Shown here: positions 32,122 through 39,157 of the stretch, piece by piece | How positions within the stretch are numbered: position 1 is the stretch's first letter | Layout of the letters: each line of letters opens with the position of its first letter | Position numbers and translations under genes: made by a program | The notes under the pieces: model-generated | The model's input: the letters and a program-made list of their open reading frames with translations, nothing else | Databases searched by the model: none | What the model was told of the DNA's origin: nothing | Source of the DNA: JACPTG01 sp964504135 | GTDB taxonomy: Archaea; Nanobdellota; Nanobdellia; Woesearchaeales; UBA10216 | DNA: 64,000 nt | Reading direction: 5' to 3' | Assembly (NCBI GenBank): GCA_964504135.1 | Contig: CAZDCW010000002.1 | Location: 1-64,000, forward strand

Positions 32122-32487
32122 ATGGAAAACCTTAAGGAGCTTGTGGAGCTGGTAAGGCGGTGCAGGGCACATTGCCCCTGGTGCAGCAGCCAGACGGTTG
32201 AAGGATTTCTTGAGCATGTTATTAGTGAGGTAAAGGAGCTGGAGGAGGCTATTAAGTCAAAAGACAGCGATGCAATCAGTGGGGAATTGGGAGACGTTCT
32301 ATGGGTGACAATCATGCTTGTGCACATCGCAGACCATGAGGGCATATCTGCTGAAAAGGTGATCCGGGAAGTGAACGCGAAAATGATGATGAGGAAGCCG
32401 TACATAGTGACTGGCGAGAAGGTCAGCCTGGACAAGGCTATGGAAATCTGGAATGCTGCCAAGAAAGGCGAAAAGGCCGGAAAATGA
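32122..32487 (+). CDS. mazG: MazG-type nucleotide pyrophosphohydrolase
   Basis: 121 residues from ATG 32122. CPWCSSQTVEGFLEHV is the MazG entry motif, SEVKELEEAI supplies ExxE and GELGDVLWVTIML the ExxD metal-binding residues. MazG proteins cleave NTPs and dNTPs to monophosphates, cleaning damaged nucleotides or ending stringent signalling. The start is nine bases after the tRNA-Ala end with no separate TATA box visible, so it may be on the same transcript. It overlaps the transporter gene by four bases. Confidence 0.88.
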   Translation: MENLKELVELVRRCRAHCPWCSSQTVEGFLEHVISEVKELEEAIKSKDSDAISGELGDVLWVTIMLVHIADHEGISAEKVIREVNAKMMMRKPYIVTGEKVSLDKAMEIWNAAKKGEKAGK

Positions 32488-33326
32488 GCAAAGCCCTCCT
32501 CTATGCCGTTGTGTCCGTCCTTCTCGTGTCAACCTCATTTGTCGGCTTCCAGTACATACTCCAGTACATATCGGTTGAGATGGCTATGCTGCTCTGGTTC
32601 CTTTCTGCGGCAGGTGCATCTCTTGCCATCCTGTTCATCCGGAAAGCCAGCCTGAGGGGGCTGGTTGCAGGGCATTGGCGGCAGGCTTTGATTCTCGGGG
32701 TGATAAACACCCTGACTCTGGCTTTCTGGGCATTTGCAATAAAGTCAGCAGGAGCATCCCTGACTGCTTTCTTCCTGAGGTTCTCAACCATATTCGCCAT
32801 AATCCTGGGGATAACATTGCTCAGGGAGAGGCTCAATTCATGGGAGGCTGCTGGTGGAGTTCTGGCTGTTGGGGGTGCAGTTGTTATCAGCTGGCAGGAA
32901 CAGTCAGCGCACCTGGGGATACTGCTTGCCATCGCCGCAGCCCTCACACTGGCTGTCCAGCAGTTTTATGAAAAAATCGCAGTGAGGGATGTGGAGCCTT
33001 TCTCGCTGAACGCACTTAGGACTTCAGTGACTTTCCTCCTGCTGCTGCCATTGCTGGCGTCAATGGGCTCAATAAGGGCTGTTCCAGCGCAGATGCTTCC
33101 GGTAATCATTGCTGGCTCAGCAGCCAGCGCAGTCGCAGGCTTCATTTTCTGGTATAAGGCCCTTCAGGGGATGGAAATGTCAAAAGGGGTGATAGTAAGG
33201 ACGCTTGAGCCTTTTGTTGTTGTGGCCTACGCCTTGCTGTTGTTCGGGACCATCCCCACAGCCATACAGCTCGTTGGAGGAGCAATGATAGTCGGCGGCG
33301 TGGTGCTGTCGCAGGCGAAGTTCTAG
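32484..33326 (+). CDS. EamA-family (DMT) transporter
   Basis: 280 residues with about ten hydrophobic segments in two similar halves, the EamA architecture. Typical pieces are WFLSAAGASLAILFIRK, ALILGVINTLTLAFWAFAIK and the second-half glycine-rich helices. DMT proteins export or import small metabolites; substrate unknown. It overlaps mazG by four bases, so translation is coupled. Confidence 0.85.
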   Translation: MSKALLYAVVSVLLVSTSFVGFQYILQYISVEMAMLLWFLSAAGASLAILFIRKASLRGLVAGHWRQALILGVINTLTLAFWAFAIKSAGASLTAFFLRFSTIFAIILGITLLRERLNSWEAAGGVLAVGGAVVISWQEQSAHLGILLAIAAALTLAVQQFYEKIAVRDVEPFSLNALRTSVTFLLLLPLLASMGSIRAVPAQMLPVIIAGSAASAVAGFIFWYKALQGMEMSKGVIVRTLEPFVVVAYALLLFGTIPTAIQLVGGAMIVGGVVLSQAKF

Positions 33327-33417
33327 AGGGCCTGCATAAATTAGCCGCCTCCTCGGCGCAATTTCGCCTGCAAAGGATGGGGTGACCGGACGGTTATCTC
33401 CGAAAGCTATTTATAAT

Positions 33418-33436
33418 AGTTATACTAAATATAACT
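33418..33436 (+). promoter_or_regulatory. Inverted-repeat operator of the AbrB-PIN operon
   Basis: AGTTATA (33418-33424) and TATAACT (33430-33436) are a perfect seven-base inverted repeat with a five-base spacer, just downstream of a TATA box (ATTTATAAT, about 33410-33418) and directly before the ATG at 33438. The AbrB-like antitoxin probably binds here. Confidence 0.5.
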
Positions 33437-33437
33437 C

Positions 33438-33659
33438 ATGGAAGTGCATTCAAGGGCGAGGAAATGGGGGAACTCATTTGGGGTAATAATACCCAAGAAG
33501 GTGGTGGATGAAATGGGTCTGAAGGAGGAGGAGGACGTTGTATTCCAGATAAGCACACCCGGCAGGTCTGACGTTCTCAGGAAGAGCTTCGGCCTCGGCA
33601 GGAAGCTGAAGAAAACAGCCCAGGAGTGGAAAGATGAGTTCAGGAGAACACTATACTAA
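33438..33659 (+). CDS. AbrB-type antitoxin
   Basis: 73 residues: MEVHSRARKWGNSFGVIIPK and KVVDEMGLKEEEDVVFQI form the AbrB/SpoVT fold (the WGNSFGV--P block is the family hallmark). The C-terminal Arg/Lys-rich part would bind the toxin. It overlaps the PIN gene by 26 bases. TATA and an inverted repeat lie immediately upstream. Confidence 0.85.
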   Translation: MEVHSRARKWGNSFGVIIPKKVVDEMGLKEEEDVVFQISTPGRSDVLRKSFGLGRKLKKTAQEWKDEFRRTLY

Positions 33660-34014
33660 ATTTTTCTTTGACACCTATGCGCTTATCGAGGTTTTCCAGG
33701 GCAAGGAGGCCTACAAGCCGTATCTGGATGCCGTTTTCTTTGTTACAAAGCTGAATTTGTTTGAGTTTCACCAGTATTTGCTCCGGATCAGGGGGCCTGG
33801 ATTCGCAGACGCCGAAATAGAAAAATATCTTCCCCACCTCAGAATTTTTGACCTCCAGGTCATAAAGAAGGCCAGCAGGCTCAGGAAAGGCAGAGCGGGG
33901 GGCGTGTCAATGACAGACTGCATAGGGTATGTCTATGCAGTGGAAAACGGCCTGATATTCCTGACAGGGGACAGGGCTTTTGAGGGCATGGAGAAGGTTC
34001 GGTTTGTAACGTGA
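33634..34014 (+). CDS. vapC: PIN-domain ribonuclease toxin (VapC-like)
   Basis: 126 residues. FFFDTYALIEVFQGKEAY carries the first aspartate, KLNLFEFHQYLLRI the glutamate position, VSMTDCIGYVYAVENG the second aspartate and FLTGDRAFEGM the third. These make the acidic magnesium site of VapC tRNA/rRNA nucleases. It overlaps its AbrB-type antitoxin by 26 bases. Confidence 0.85.
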   Translation: MSSGEHYTKFFFDTYALIEVFQGKEAYKPYLDAVFFVTKLNLFEFHQYLLRIRGPGFADAEIEKYLPHLRIFDLQVIKKASRLRKGRAGGVSMTDCIGYVYAVENGLIFLTGDRAFEGMEKVRFVT

Positions 34015-34075
34015 TTGCAGGCATCAGCCATCACATGAAAAAACTTTTTATACATGTGTCCCTGCGCTCCCAGCC

Positions 34076-34483
34076 ATGCAATCCTGCATCTTCTGCAAAA
34101 TAGTTGCGGGGGAGATTCCCTCTGCAAAAGTGTATGAAACAGATAAAGTGCTTGCATTTCTTGACATCAGCCCGGTGAGCAAGGGCCATGCCCTCGTAAT
34201 TCCAAGGCAGCACTTTGCAACAGCCATGGACCTCCCGGATGGGCTCCTGCAGGAAATTATTGTGGTTGTCAAGAAAGTGGCGAAGGCAGTAATGGAGGCA
34301 ACAGGGGCGGGCGGCGTAAACCTTGCATTATCCAATCACGAAATCGCGGGCCAGACAGTCCCCCATGCCCACTTCCATGTGATACCAAGGCACGCTGGCG
34401 ACGGCCTGAGGCACTGGCCGCAGGGAAAGTATGCAGAGGGGGAAATGAAGGAATATGCTGAAAAGATTAAGGTACAGCTATGA
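34076..34483 (+). CDS. HIT-family nucleotide hydrolase/transferase
   Basis: 135 residues. The HIT motif is HAHFHVIPR; CIFCKIVAGEIPSAKV at the N-terminus is the CxxC and loop found in HINT-type members. HIT proteins hydrolyse nucleotide phosphoramidates or adenylated substrates. It overlaps the next gene by four bases. TATA (TTTTTATACATG, about 34048-34059) is well placed. Confidence 0.9.
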   Translation: MQSCIFCKIVAGEIPSAKVYETDKVLAFLDISPVSKGHALVIPRQHFATAMDLPDGLLQEIIVVVKKVAKAVMEATGAGGVNLALSNHEIAGQTVPHAHFHVIPRHAGDGLRHWPQGKYAEGEMKEYAEKIKVQL

Positions 34484-34812
34484 TAACTTATGATGATTTT
34501 CTAAAAGTTGACATAAGAGTTGGCCGGATAGTTTCCGCAGAGATTTTTCCGGAGGCAAGAAAGCCAGCTTACAGGCTCAAAATAGACTTTGGTAAGGAAA
34601 TCGGCTTAAAGCAGTCAAGTGTGCAGATAACCGAAAATTACAAGGTCAGGGACCTGCCAGGAAAACTCGTGGCAGCGGTTGTTAACTTTCCCCAAAAGAA
34701 AATAGCGGGTTTCAGCTCCGAAGTCCTGACTCTGGGGTTTCCTGATGAAAACGGAAAAGTCGTATTGGTATCGCCTGATACCGAAGTCCCCTTAGGCTCA
34801 AGGTTGTTCTAG
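34480..34812 (+). CDS. csaA: CsaA-like tRNA-binding protein
   Basis: 110 residues with the OB-fold tRNA-binding domain of CsaA/EMAP: DFLKVDIRVGRIVSAEIFPE, AYRLKIDFG, KQSSVQITENY and LVAAVVNFPQKKIAGFSSEV. Family members bind tRNA or act with chaperones. It overlaps the HIT gene by four bases, suggesting an operon. Confidence 0.88.
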   Translation: MITYDDFLKVDIRVGRIVSAEIFPEARKPAYRLKIDFGKEIGLKQSSVQITENYKVRDLPGKLVAAVVNFPQKKIAGFSSEVLTLGFPDENGKVVLVSPDTEVPLGSRLF

Positions 34813-34848
34813 AAAGGTTTAATAACTTTGAACAGCAGAAATTCAGGC

Positions 34849-34974
34849 ATGGTTTGGGCAGAAACTGGAGACTGGTTCGGGTATTTTTTGGCAATAGTCT
34901 TTGCGGTTTTTTTGGTTCTGCTTGCGCTTGTGCTTATAAGGGGTATGAAATGGACTGGAAAAAAAGCAAAATAA
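34849..34974 (+). CDS. Small membrane protein, 41 residues
   Basis: MVWAETGDWFGYFLAIVFAV then a leucine/valine membrane helix and a basic tail (RGMKWTGKKAK). One transmembrane helix with the basic end likely inside. TATA (GTTTAATAAC, about 34817-34826) is correctly spaced from ATG 34849, so the gene is probably real. It overlaps the next small gene by 25 bases. Confidence 0.6.
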   Translation: MVWAETGDWFGYFLAIVFAVFLVLLALVLIRGMKWTGKKAK

Positions 34975-35090
34975 GCCTAATAGATGCAATGATAATAATC
35001 CTTTTCCTGATGGAGGTATATTTCATACTTACCCGGATTTTCGGGCACTCAGCTACAGATTTGACAATAGCAATACAAAAAATAGCCTGA
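34950..35090 (+). CDS. Small membrane protein, 46 residues
   Basis: From ATG 34950: a basic start (MDWKKSKISLID) then one hydrophobic helix (AMIIILFLMEVYFILTRIF) and a polar tail. The upstream part of the same open frame has no membrane character and overlaps the preceding gene. The two tiny overlapping membrane proteins may form a pair. Function unknown. Confidence 0.5.
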   Translation: MDWKKSKISLIDAMIIILFLMEVYFILTRIFGHSATDLTIAIQKIA

Positions 35091-35163
35091 ACAATAAGTC
35101 GGCAGTTTGCGTTCTGATGCGCGCAACAGAATATTTTTATACATGCTAAAAACTCCCACTTCC

Positions 35164-35529
35164 ATGCCTGTTGTTAACATCAGTAGCGTGGCTGAGTTGG
35201 TTATGCCGCCACGCTGCGATTTTGTGGTGATGAATTTCTTCAGGCTCGGCGACAGCCAGTTTGACGAAGATTTAAGGGGCGCTTTGGAGGGTTTGTCAAA
35301 AGCATCCGCTGGCGGGTCTCACACCGAATGGGGGCTTACAGTAGGTATGGACGCGTATGACTTTGGGTTGCTTCTCAAAAGGGGCGGGTTTCCAGCAGAA
35401 GCCATGAGATATGCGGCTTTCATCCAAACCACAGAAATCCCGGGTTTTGGCAGGATTAAAGGATACGGGACAGTATTGGCGGAGTATTGCCTGGATGGAA
35501 CCGGCCTTAGGTACGGCGGCCCGATTTGA
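35164..35529 (+). CDS. Hypothetical 121-residue protein
   Basis: From ATG 35164 (MPVVNISSVAELVMPPRCDF). No known domain recognised; the product looks soluble with a central TEWGLTVGMDAYDFGLLLKR. TATA (TATTTTTATACAT, about 35130-35142) is about 25 bases upstream, so the longer frame from 35107 is unlikely. Followed by a 345-base region without confident genes. Confidence 0.5.
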   Translation: MPVVNISSVAELVMPPRCDFVVMNFFRLGDSQFDEDLRGALEGLSKASAGGSHTEWGLTVGMDAYDFGLLLKRGGFPAEAMRYAAFIQTTEIPGFGRIKGYGTVLAEYCLDGTGLRYGGPI

Positions 35530-35626
35530 GCAAAAGCCACTATCCATAATCCTGATTCTTGGATGGTCGATGGCTGGCCTCATTGAAAAGCTCGTTTTTT
35601 GCCTTAAATTAATAATGGTGGGCTTA

Positions 35627-35665
35627 ATCTTCGTGTACTAACGCAAGGGCATGTTAACAGGGGCA
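35627..35665 (+). repeat. Copy of a repeat element beside an assembly gap
   Basis: ATCTTCGTGTAC (35627-35638), then TGTTAACA (35652-35659) and AGGGGCAA, match the order and spacing of the repeat at 44160-44197 (CTCTTCGTGTAC, CCTGTGCACAGG, GGGCAA). The two palindromes differ in sequence but occupy the same place. The 10-N gap follows 21 bases later. The 35530-35874 region otherwise holds the gap and an 11-base inverted repeat; no gene is supported. Confidence 0.45.
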
Positions 35666-35686
35666 AACGAAGGGAACGAAAAACGC

Positions 35687-35696
35687 NNNNNNNNNN
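35687..35696. other. Assembly gap (10 N)
   Basis: Ten undetermined bases. Ten is a scaffolding placeholder length, so the true gap size is unknown and genes or repeats may be missing here. Confidence 0.99.
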
Positions 35697-35733
35697 TCGT
35701 ATATCCTATTTACTTTAGTAATGTCTTTTCCTA

Positions 35734-35790
35734 ATAGCAAGGGAATTATTCAGGGCATACTCGCTTCCGAATATTAATGTCCCTTGCTAT
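35734..35790. repeat. Inverted repeat, 11-base arms
   Basis: ATAGCAAGGGA (35734-35744) and TCCCTTGCTAT (35780-35790) are perfect reverse complements separated by 35 bases. It could form a hairpin near the assembly gap. Role unknown; a terminator or the end of a repeat element is possible. Confidence 0.5.
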
Positions 35791-35874
35791 AACTTCAGCA
35801 ATGGATGCAGGGTTTTCAATACCGCCAGAGATTGCCGCAACTTTTATAAAACGCCCCCATTCCTCGGGGGTTGT

Positions 35875-36022
35875 GCCGCCGTAGCTCAGCCTGGTCAGAG
35901 CGCCACGCTCATAAATCAATGAGCGCTGAGACTGGTAGGGTCTATGACTTACGCTGACTGGGTCACGTGGTGCAGCAAAAAGCTGCGCGGAGAGGTCGCC
36001 GGTTCAAAGCCGGTCGGCGGCA
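35875..36022 (+). tRNA. tRNA-Met/Ile2 (CAT) with two introns
   Basis: 148-base precursor, 75 mature. Acceptor GCCGCCG/CGGCGGC, D stem GCTC/GAGC, anticodon stem CCACG/CGTGG, loop CTCATA..A, T arm GCCGG-TTCAAAG-CCGGT, discriminator A. Intron 1 (35914-35964, 51 bases) is at canonical 37/38: CTCA pairs with TGGG, bulges TA|A and TC|A. Intron 2 (35971-35992, 22 bases) is after base 43, with hairpin GCAGC/GCTGC and a slightly imperfect bulge-helix-bulge. Elongator methionine is likeliest; isoleucine with modified C34 cannot be excluded. TATA (TTTTATAAAAC) is about 30 bases upstream. Confidence 0.88.
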
Positions 36023-36044
36023 CTTAAACTTGCGAGGTGGAAAA

Positions 36045-36458
36045 ATGAACGGACTTCCGGAAGGGCTTGCGGAGCTGGCCCGGTCAAACATCTATGTCCT
36101 GAGCGATAAGGGCAGGCCGTTTAAGGGGGCCCCAGAGGCTGTTCTCGTGGCAAAGGTGCTTGGCGAGGAATCTCCTGATGGCCCAGCGTATGTCGTGGGC
36201 CCTGGAAACCTGCAGGGCTCCCCGGAGGGGGTGCTCAAATACCAGTTTACCCCAACTGCCCAGGCGGAATTTTATGGATGCTACAATCAGCGGGACAGTG
36301 GCGTGCTGGAGATAATTGTGGCAGGCCCTGACGGAGCAGGGGGCGAGCTCCTGGTTTCCTTCGCAATCCACCGCGAAGCTGCGACGATGCCTGAGCTGCC
36401 ATACACCGCTGTCCTGTCTGAAACTTACCACTCTAACCGGGCTGACATTCAGGGCTGA
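36045..36458 (+). CDS. Hypothetical 137-residue protein
   Basis: Starts at ATG 36045 after GAGGTGG, 22 bases downstream of the tRNA. The product looks soluble and beta-rich (YVVGPGNLQGSPEGVLKYQF, VLEIIVAGPDGAGGELLVSF); not recognised. The Shine-Dalgarno and absence of a separate TATA box suggest it is expressed from the tRNA transcript. A frame beginning at 35967 would start inside the tRNA and is rejected. Confidence 0.6.
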   Translation: MNGLPEGLAELARSNIYVLSDKGRPFKGAPEAVLVAKVLGEESPDGPAYVVGPGNLQGSPEGVLKYQFTPTAQAEFYGCYNQRDSGVLEIIVAGPDGAGGELLVSFAIHREAATMPELPYTAVLSETYHSNRADIQG

Positions 36459-36570
36459 GGATGCCGGACTTATAGCCCCATCAGGTGCGGCAAACGGGCA
36501 AAAAAGCTCCGCTGAATTTAAAGCCGCCCCGGCTTTCCCGCATGAAATTGTTACCAAGGGAGGTTTTGGA

Positions 36571-37110
36571 ATGGCAATCGCGGGAAAAATACAGGATGTA
36601 AGTTCTTATGCAGCCGGCCGGCTTGCCAGGCAGTGCAGGTCTTTAGGCACACACGCCGCGGCCGCAATTCTCGGGGCTGCATTGGTCGCTGCGGTATATT
36701 CCGCCCAAGCACAAAGGCCTGAAGTCCTTCCGCAGGTGATTGGATATCAGCCAGATACCCCTGTGTACAGTGGCCATGTGATTTTGCCTCTGAACATTGG
36801 AGACCAGCCCCTTGGCGATTTAAATGCCGTAGGATTCCAGGACGGCAGCAGGACAGTGGCTCATGTAACCTTGGGCAATAGTTTAACACTTCTGGCAATA
36901 GGCGATCCTGGAAGCAACCAGAGCCTTGCCTGCGTTTATGAAGGCGTCGCCATTCCAGGCCGGCCTGTGGCTGGTGAGTTTAGCCGCGATGGCAGGCCGC
37001 AGTTCTTTGGGCTGGGCGGCCAGAATAATCCGGCCCTTGAGTGGATATGCCTGATGCAGGCAGGGAACATAAAGGCGGTGTATGAGAAGGCAATAGTGCC
37101 TGGGAGATGA
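36571..37110 (+). CDS. Exported or membrane-anchored hypothetical protein
   Basis: 179 residues from ATG 36571 after GGGAGGT. A basic N-terminus (ARQCRSLGTHAA) precedes one hydrophobic helix (AAILGAALVAAVYSA), then a beta-rich outside domain with an even distribution of glycines. The single cysteine-containing segment LACVYEG and LEWICLMQAG may form a disulfide. TATA-like AATTTAAAG (about 36515) lies upstream. Function unknown. Confidence 0.55.
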   Translation: MAIAGKIQDVSSYAAGRLARQCRSLGTHAAAAILGAALVAAVYSAQAQRPEVLPQVIGYQPDTPVYSGHVILPLNIGDQPLGDLNAVGFQDGSRTVAHVTLGNSLTLLAIGDPGSNQSLACVYEGVAIPGRPVAGEFSRDGRPQFFGLGGQNNPALEWICLMQAGNIKAVYEKAIVPGR

Positions 37111-37152
37111 TTGAAAAGGGAAAATCTGCTTTGCACAGGTCGGCTTGTTGCC

Positions 37153-37262
37153 GTACACGTAGAGTTAGCCTGCTACTTAAGGTTTTTTTTTGGGGATTTT
37201 CAACCGCAAGAGTCATCCTGCTACTGTTGGATTAAATAAACTACCCACCACAAACCACCAAC
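37153..37262 (-). repeat. Repeat element, copy in inverted orientation to that at 44.1 kb
   Basis: Read on the minus strand: GTTGGTGGTTTGTGG (37248-37262), a first unit GTAGCAGGATGACTCTTG, an A-rich stretch, a second unit TAGCAGGCTAACTCTACG with TGTAC (37153-37175), and then CCTGTGCAAAG. The 15-base GTTGGTGGTTTGTGG is identical to 44120-44134 on the plus strand and the TAGCAGGCT-ACTCT-CGTGTAC unit matches 44149-44171 at 21 of 23 bases. So two copies flank the Tad/S3ae segment as inverted repeats. Confidence 0.6.
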
Positions 37263-37264
37263 TA

Positions 37265-38329
37265 TCAGAACACAAGCCCCTTGAACATTGTGCCGACTAC
37301 GAGCATCATTACCTTGTATATCAGTATTGAGCCGAGGATGTAGATTGGGACTAGTTTGATTCCTCCCTTTACTGTGCCGCTGCTGATTATTGAGACTATG
37401 ATTGAGGCGAAGAAGGAAATCATGCCGACAGCGTACATTGAGAACATCTTGAAGCCCTCTGTGTCTATGTTCACCTTTCCGAAGCTTATGGGCAGTCCGA
37501 CGTTGGCGCTGCCTGATGATGAGACTGCAATCTTGGCAGCCATGCTCTTCAGCACTATTAGGAATTGGAATGATAGGGTGAAGAGCGCGGGCGTTACGAC
37601 AATTACCACAAATGTCACGAATATTATGTAGCTTAGGTTTGTCGCCTTCATCTCTGCCTTGAGGTTGTTTGCCTCGTCAATGTCCTCGATTATCCTGTCT
37701 ATTATGTCAGCTATCCTTCCGCCGCCTTTCATTCCCGCAAGGATAAGGTCAAAGGCCCTTGTGAGGATTGGGGAGCGGTATTTTGATGTAAGCTCGTCCA
37801 GGGCGTCCTCCACGTCCTGCCCTGTCATCACCTTCTTGGCCGCGAGCCTGACCTCAGCTGCAAGAACGCCGAACTCTGGCTTGATGGATGACCAGAGTGC
37901 GTTTTCAAAGCTCATGCCGCCTTTCAGGTTTTCAGCCACAAGCCGCAGGAAGTCAGGAAGCACGTCTTCCATTCTTTTGGTCCTGTTGAAGATGCGCATG
38001 TCAAGGTAGAAGTAATAGGCGAAGGCCAGCAGCACCACAAGGCCGAGGGGCAGTATTATGAAGGTTGCTGCCGTGTAGAGGAAGACTTTTGCCAGTGAGA
38101 AGTCTATGTCAAACAGCGGGTAGACATACCTGAAGTATGCAAGCACAGTTCCGATAAGGCTGATGTAGAAGATGCCGCCGAACAGCTTGTAGGGGACTTC
38201 TGTTATGCCTGCCTTCAGGAAGTGCAGCCTCATAAATGGCCTTATGCGCTTTGGAACGAATGCCTTGCCAAACTCTTCAAGGAAAATCACAGAGTTAAGC
38301 AGCTTGAATAGTGCGTTGCCTGCCATCAC
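37265..38329 (-). CDS. tadC: TadC/GspF-type membrane protein (second)
   Basis: 354 residues. Hydrophobic segments near the N-terminal third and C-terminus flank a T2SSF domain (LPDFLRLVAENLKGGMSFEN, LILAGMKGGGRIADIIDRII). In Tad, archaellum and type IV pilus systems this inner-membrane platform works with the ATPase to push pilin assembly. The start overlaps the stop of the other TadC gene by four bases. No pilin or prepilin peptidase gene is adjacent. The 3' end abuts the repeat element. Confidence 0.88.
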   Translation of the reverse strand: MMAGNALFKLLNSVIFLEEFGKAFVPKRIRPFMRLHFLKAGITEVPYKLFGGIFYISLIGTVLAYFRYVYPLFDIDFSLAKVFLYTAATFIILPLGLVVLLAFAYYFYLDMRIFNRTKRMEDVLPDFLRLVAENLKGGMSFENALWSSIKPEFGVLAAEVRLAAKKVMTGQDVEDALDELTSKYRSPILTRAFDLILAGMKGGGRIADIIDRIIEDIDEANNLKAEMKATNLSYIIFVTFVVIVVTPALFTLSFQFLIVLKSMAAKIAVSSSGSANVGLPISFGKVNIDTEGFKMFSMYAVGMISFFASIIVSIISSGTVKGGIKLVPIYILGSILIYKVMMLVVGTMFKGLVF

Positions 38330-39090
38330 AGGTCAACATCCGGCCTTGAGGCCTTTATCATTATTATGAAGAACAGCTGGACGAAGAAGATGCCGATAAG
38401 TACAATAATGAAGTGCGCGGTGACGACCGCCAGGCCGAGGAAGCTGGCTATGATGATGAACAGTGATATGCCGAGCGAGGGGACGATGCATGCGAGGACC
38501 ATGTAGAACAGCATGTATGAGTTGAGCTTCTTCCCGTAGCCCTTTATCTCAACCAGTTCCTCGTTGGCGATGTTCTTCAGTATGCTTCTGAGGGAGCCTG
38601 CGACCTCAGTCCCTGTCTTTAGGCTTGACAGTATCTGCCAGAGGATTTTCTTGAATTTCTGTGAGGCGTTGTACTCCCTGGCGCCCTCCAGTGCGGCTTC
38701 AATTGGCGTGCCTGTGTTTATCTCATCAACTATCTCTTTGAAGTACTTGGCTATCCTGTTTTTCATCCTCGCCGCGTCTATAAGCGAGTTGAACAGCGGG
38801 TAGCCTGACTCTATCTTTACCAGCAGGTAGCGGCCTGCGAACAGCACTTCGCGGTTTATCTCCCTTTCCCTCCTCCTGATGGAGCCCTTTGGCACCTGGA
38901 GCATGAATGCAAGCGAGAAGAGGAAAAACAGGGAAAAGGCTGCAAGCATCAGCGGCAGGACCGCTGCCTTAACCTTAATTGACCGGGAAAAGAAGAAAAA
39001 TGCAAGTGCAGCACCTCCGATTCCCAGGTATAGCGAAAATACGAAGGCTTTCTTTGAGAACTGCTCAAGGGTCTGGGGCAGGTGGGCCAT
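38326..39090 (-). CDS. tadC: TadC/GspF-type membrane protein (first), start uncertain
   Basis: 254 residues from ATG 39090, with T2SSF character: LLVKIESGYPLFNSLIDAAR, ILSSLKTGTEVAGSLRSILK, and C-terminal membrane helices. The in-frame sequence upstream of this ATG reads EIEFSRLATRINPHLKREL, which is typical of TadC N-termini, but has no start codon in frame. A TTG-AAA-TCG frame joined by one extra T at the TTTT after it would give a complete N-terminus. So the gene may begin near 39150 with a one-base indel, or at the ATG. It overlaps the following TadC gene by four bases. Confidence 0.82.
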   Translation of the reverse strand: MAHLPQTLEQFSKKAFVFSLYLGIGGAALAFFFFSRSIKVKAAVLPLMLAAFSLFFLFSLAFMLQVPKGSIRRREREINREVLFAGRYLLVKIESGYPLFNSLIDAARMKNRIAKYFKEIVDEINTGTPIEAALEGAREYNASQKFKKILWQILSSLKTGTEVAGSLRSILKNIANEELVEIKGYGKKLNSYMLFYMVLACIVPSLGISLFIIIASFLGLAVVTAHFIIVLIGIFFVQLFFIIMIKASRPDVDL

Positions 39091-39157
39091 CTTGAGCTCG
39101 CGCTTCAGGTGGGGGTTAATCCTTGTTGCCAGCCTGGAAAATTCGATTTCAAATCAC

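Noticed and set aside
35708..35905. Open frame on the minus strand with coding-like composition that runs through the tRNA-Met promoter and 5' part
   Set aside because: It lacks a start codon outside the tRNA, overlaps a well-supported tRNA gene and its stop-free stretch is explained by the tRNA sequence; kept only as a curiosity.
35914..35964. C/D box guide RNA inside the tRNA-Met intron (two CTGA and two ATGA-like strings)
   Set aside because: Only 2-6 bases separate the C-like and D-like boxes, too short for a guide, and neither C box matches RUGAUGA.
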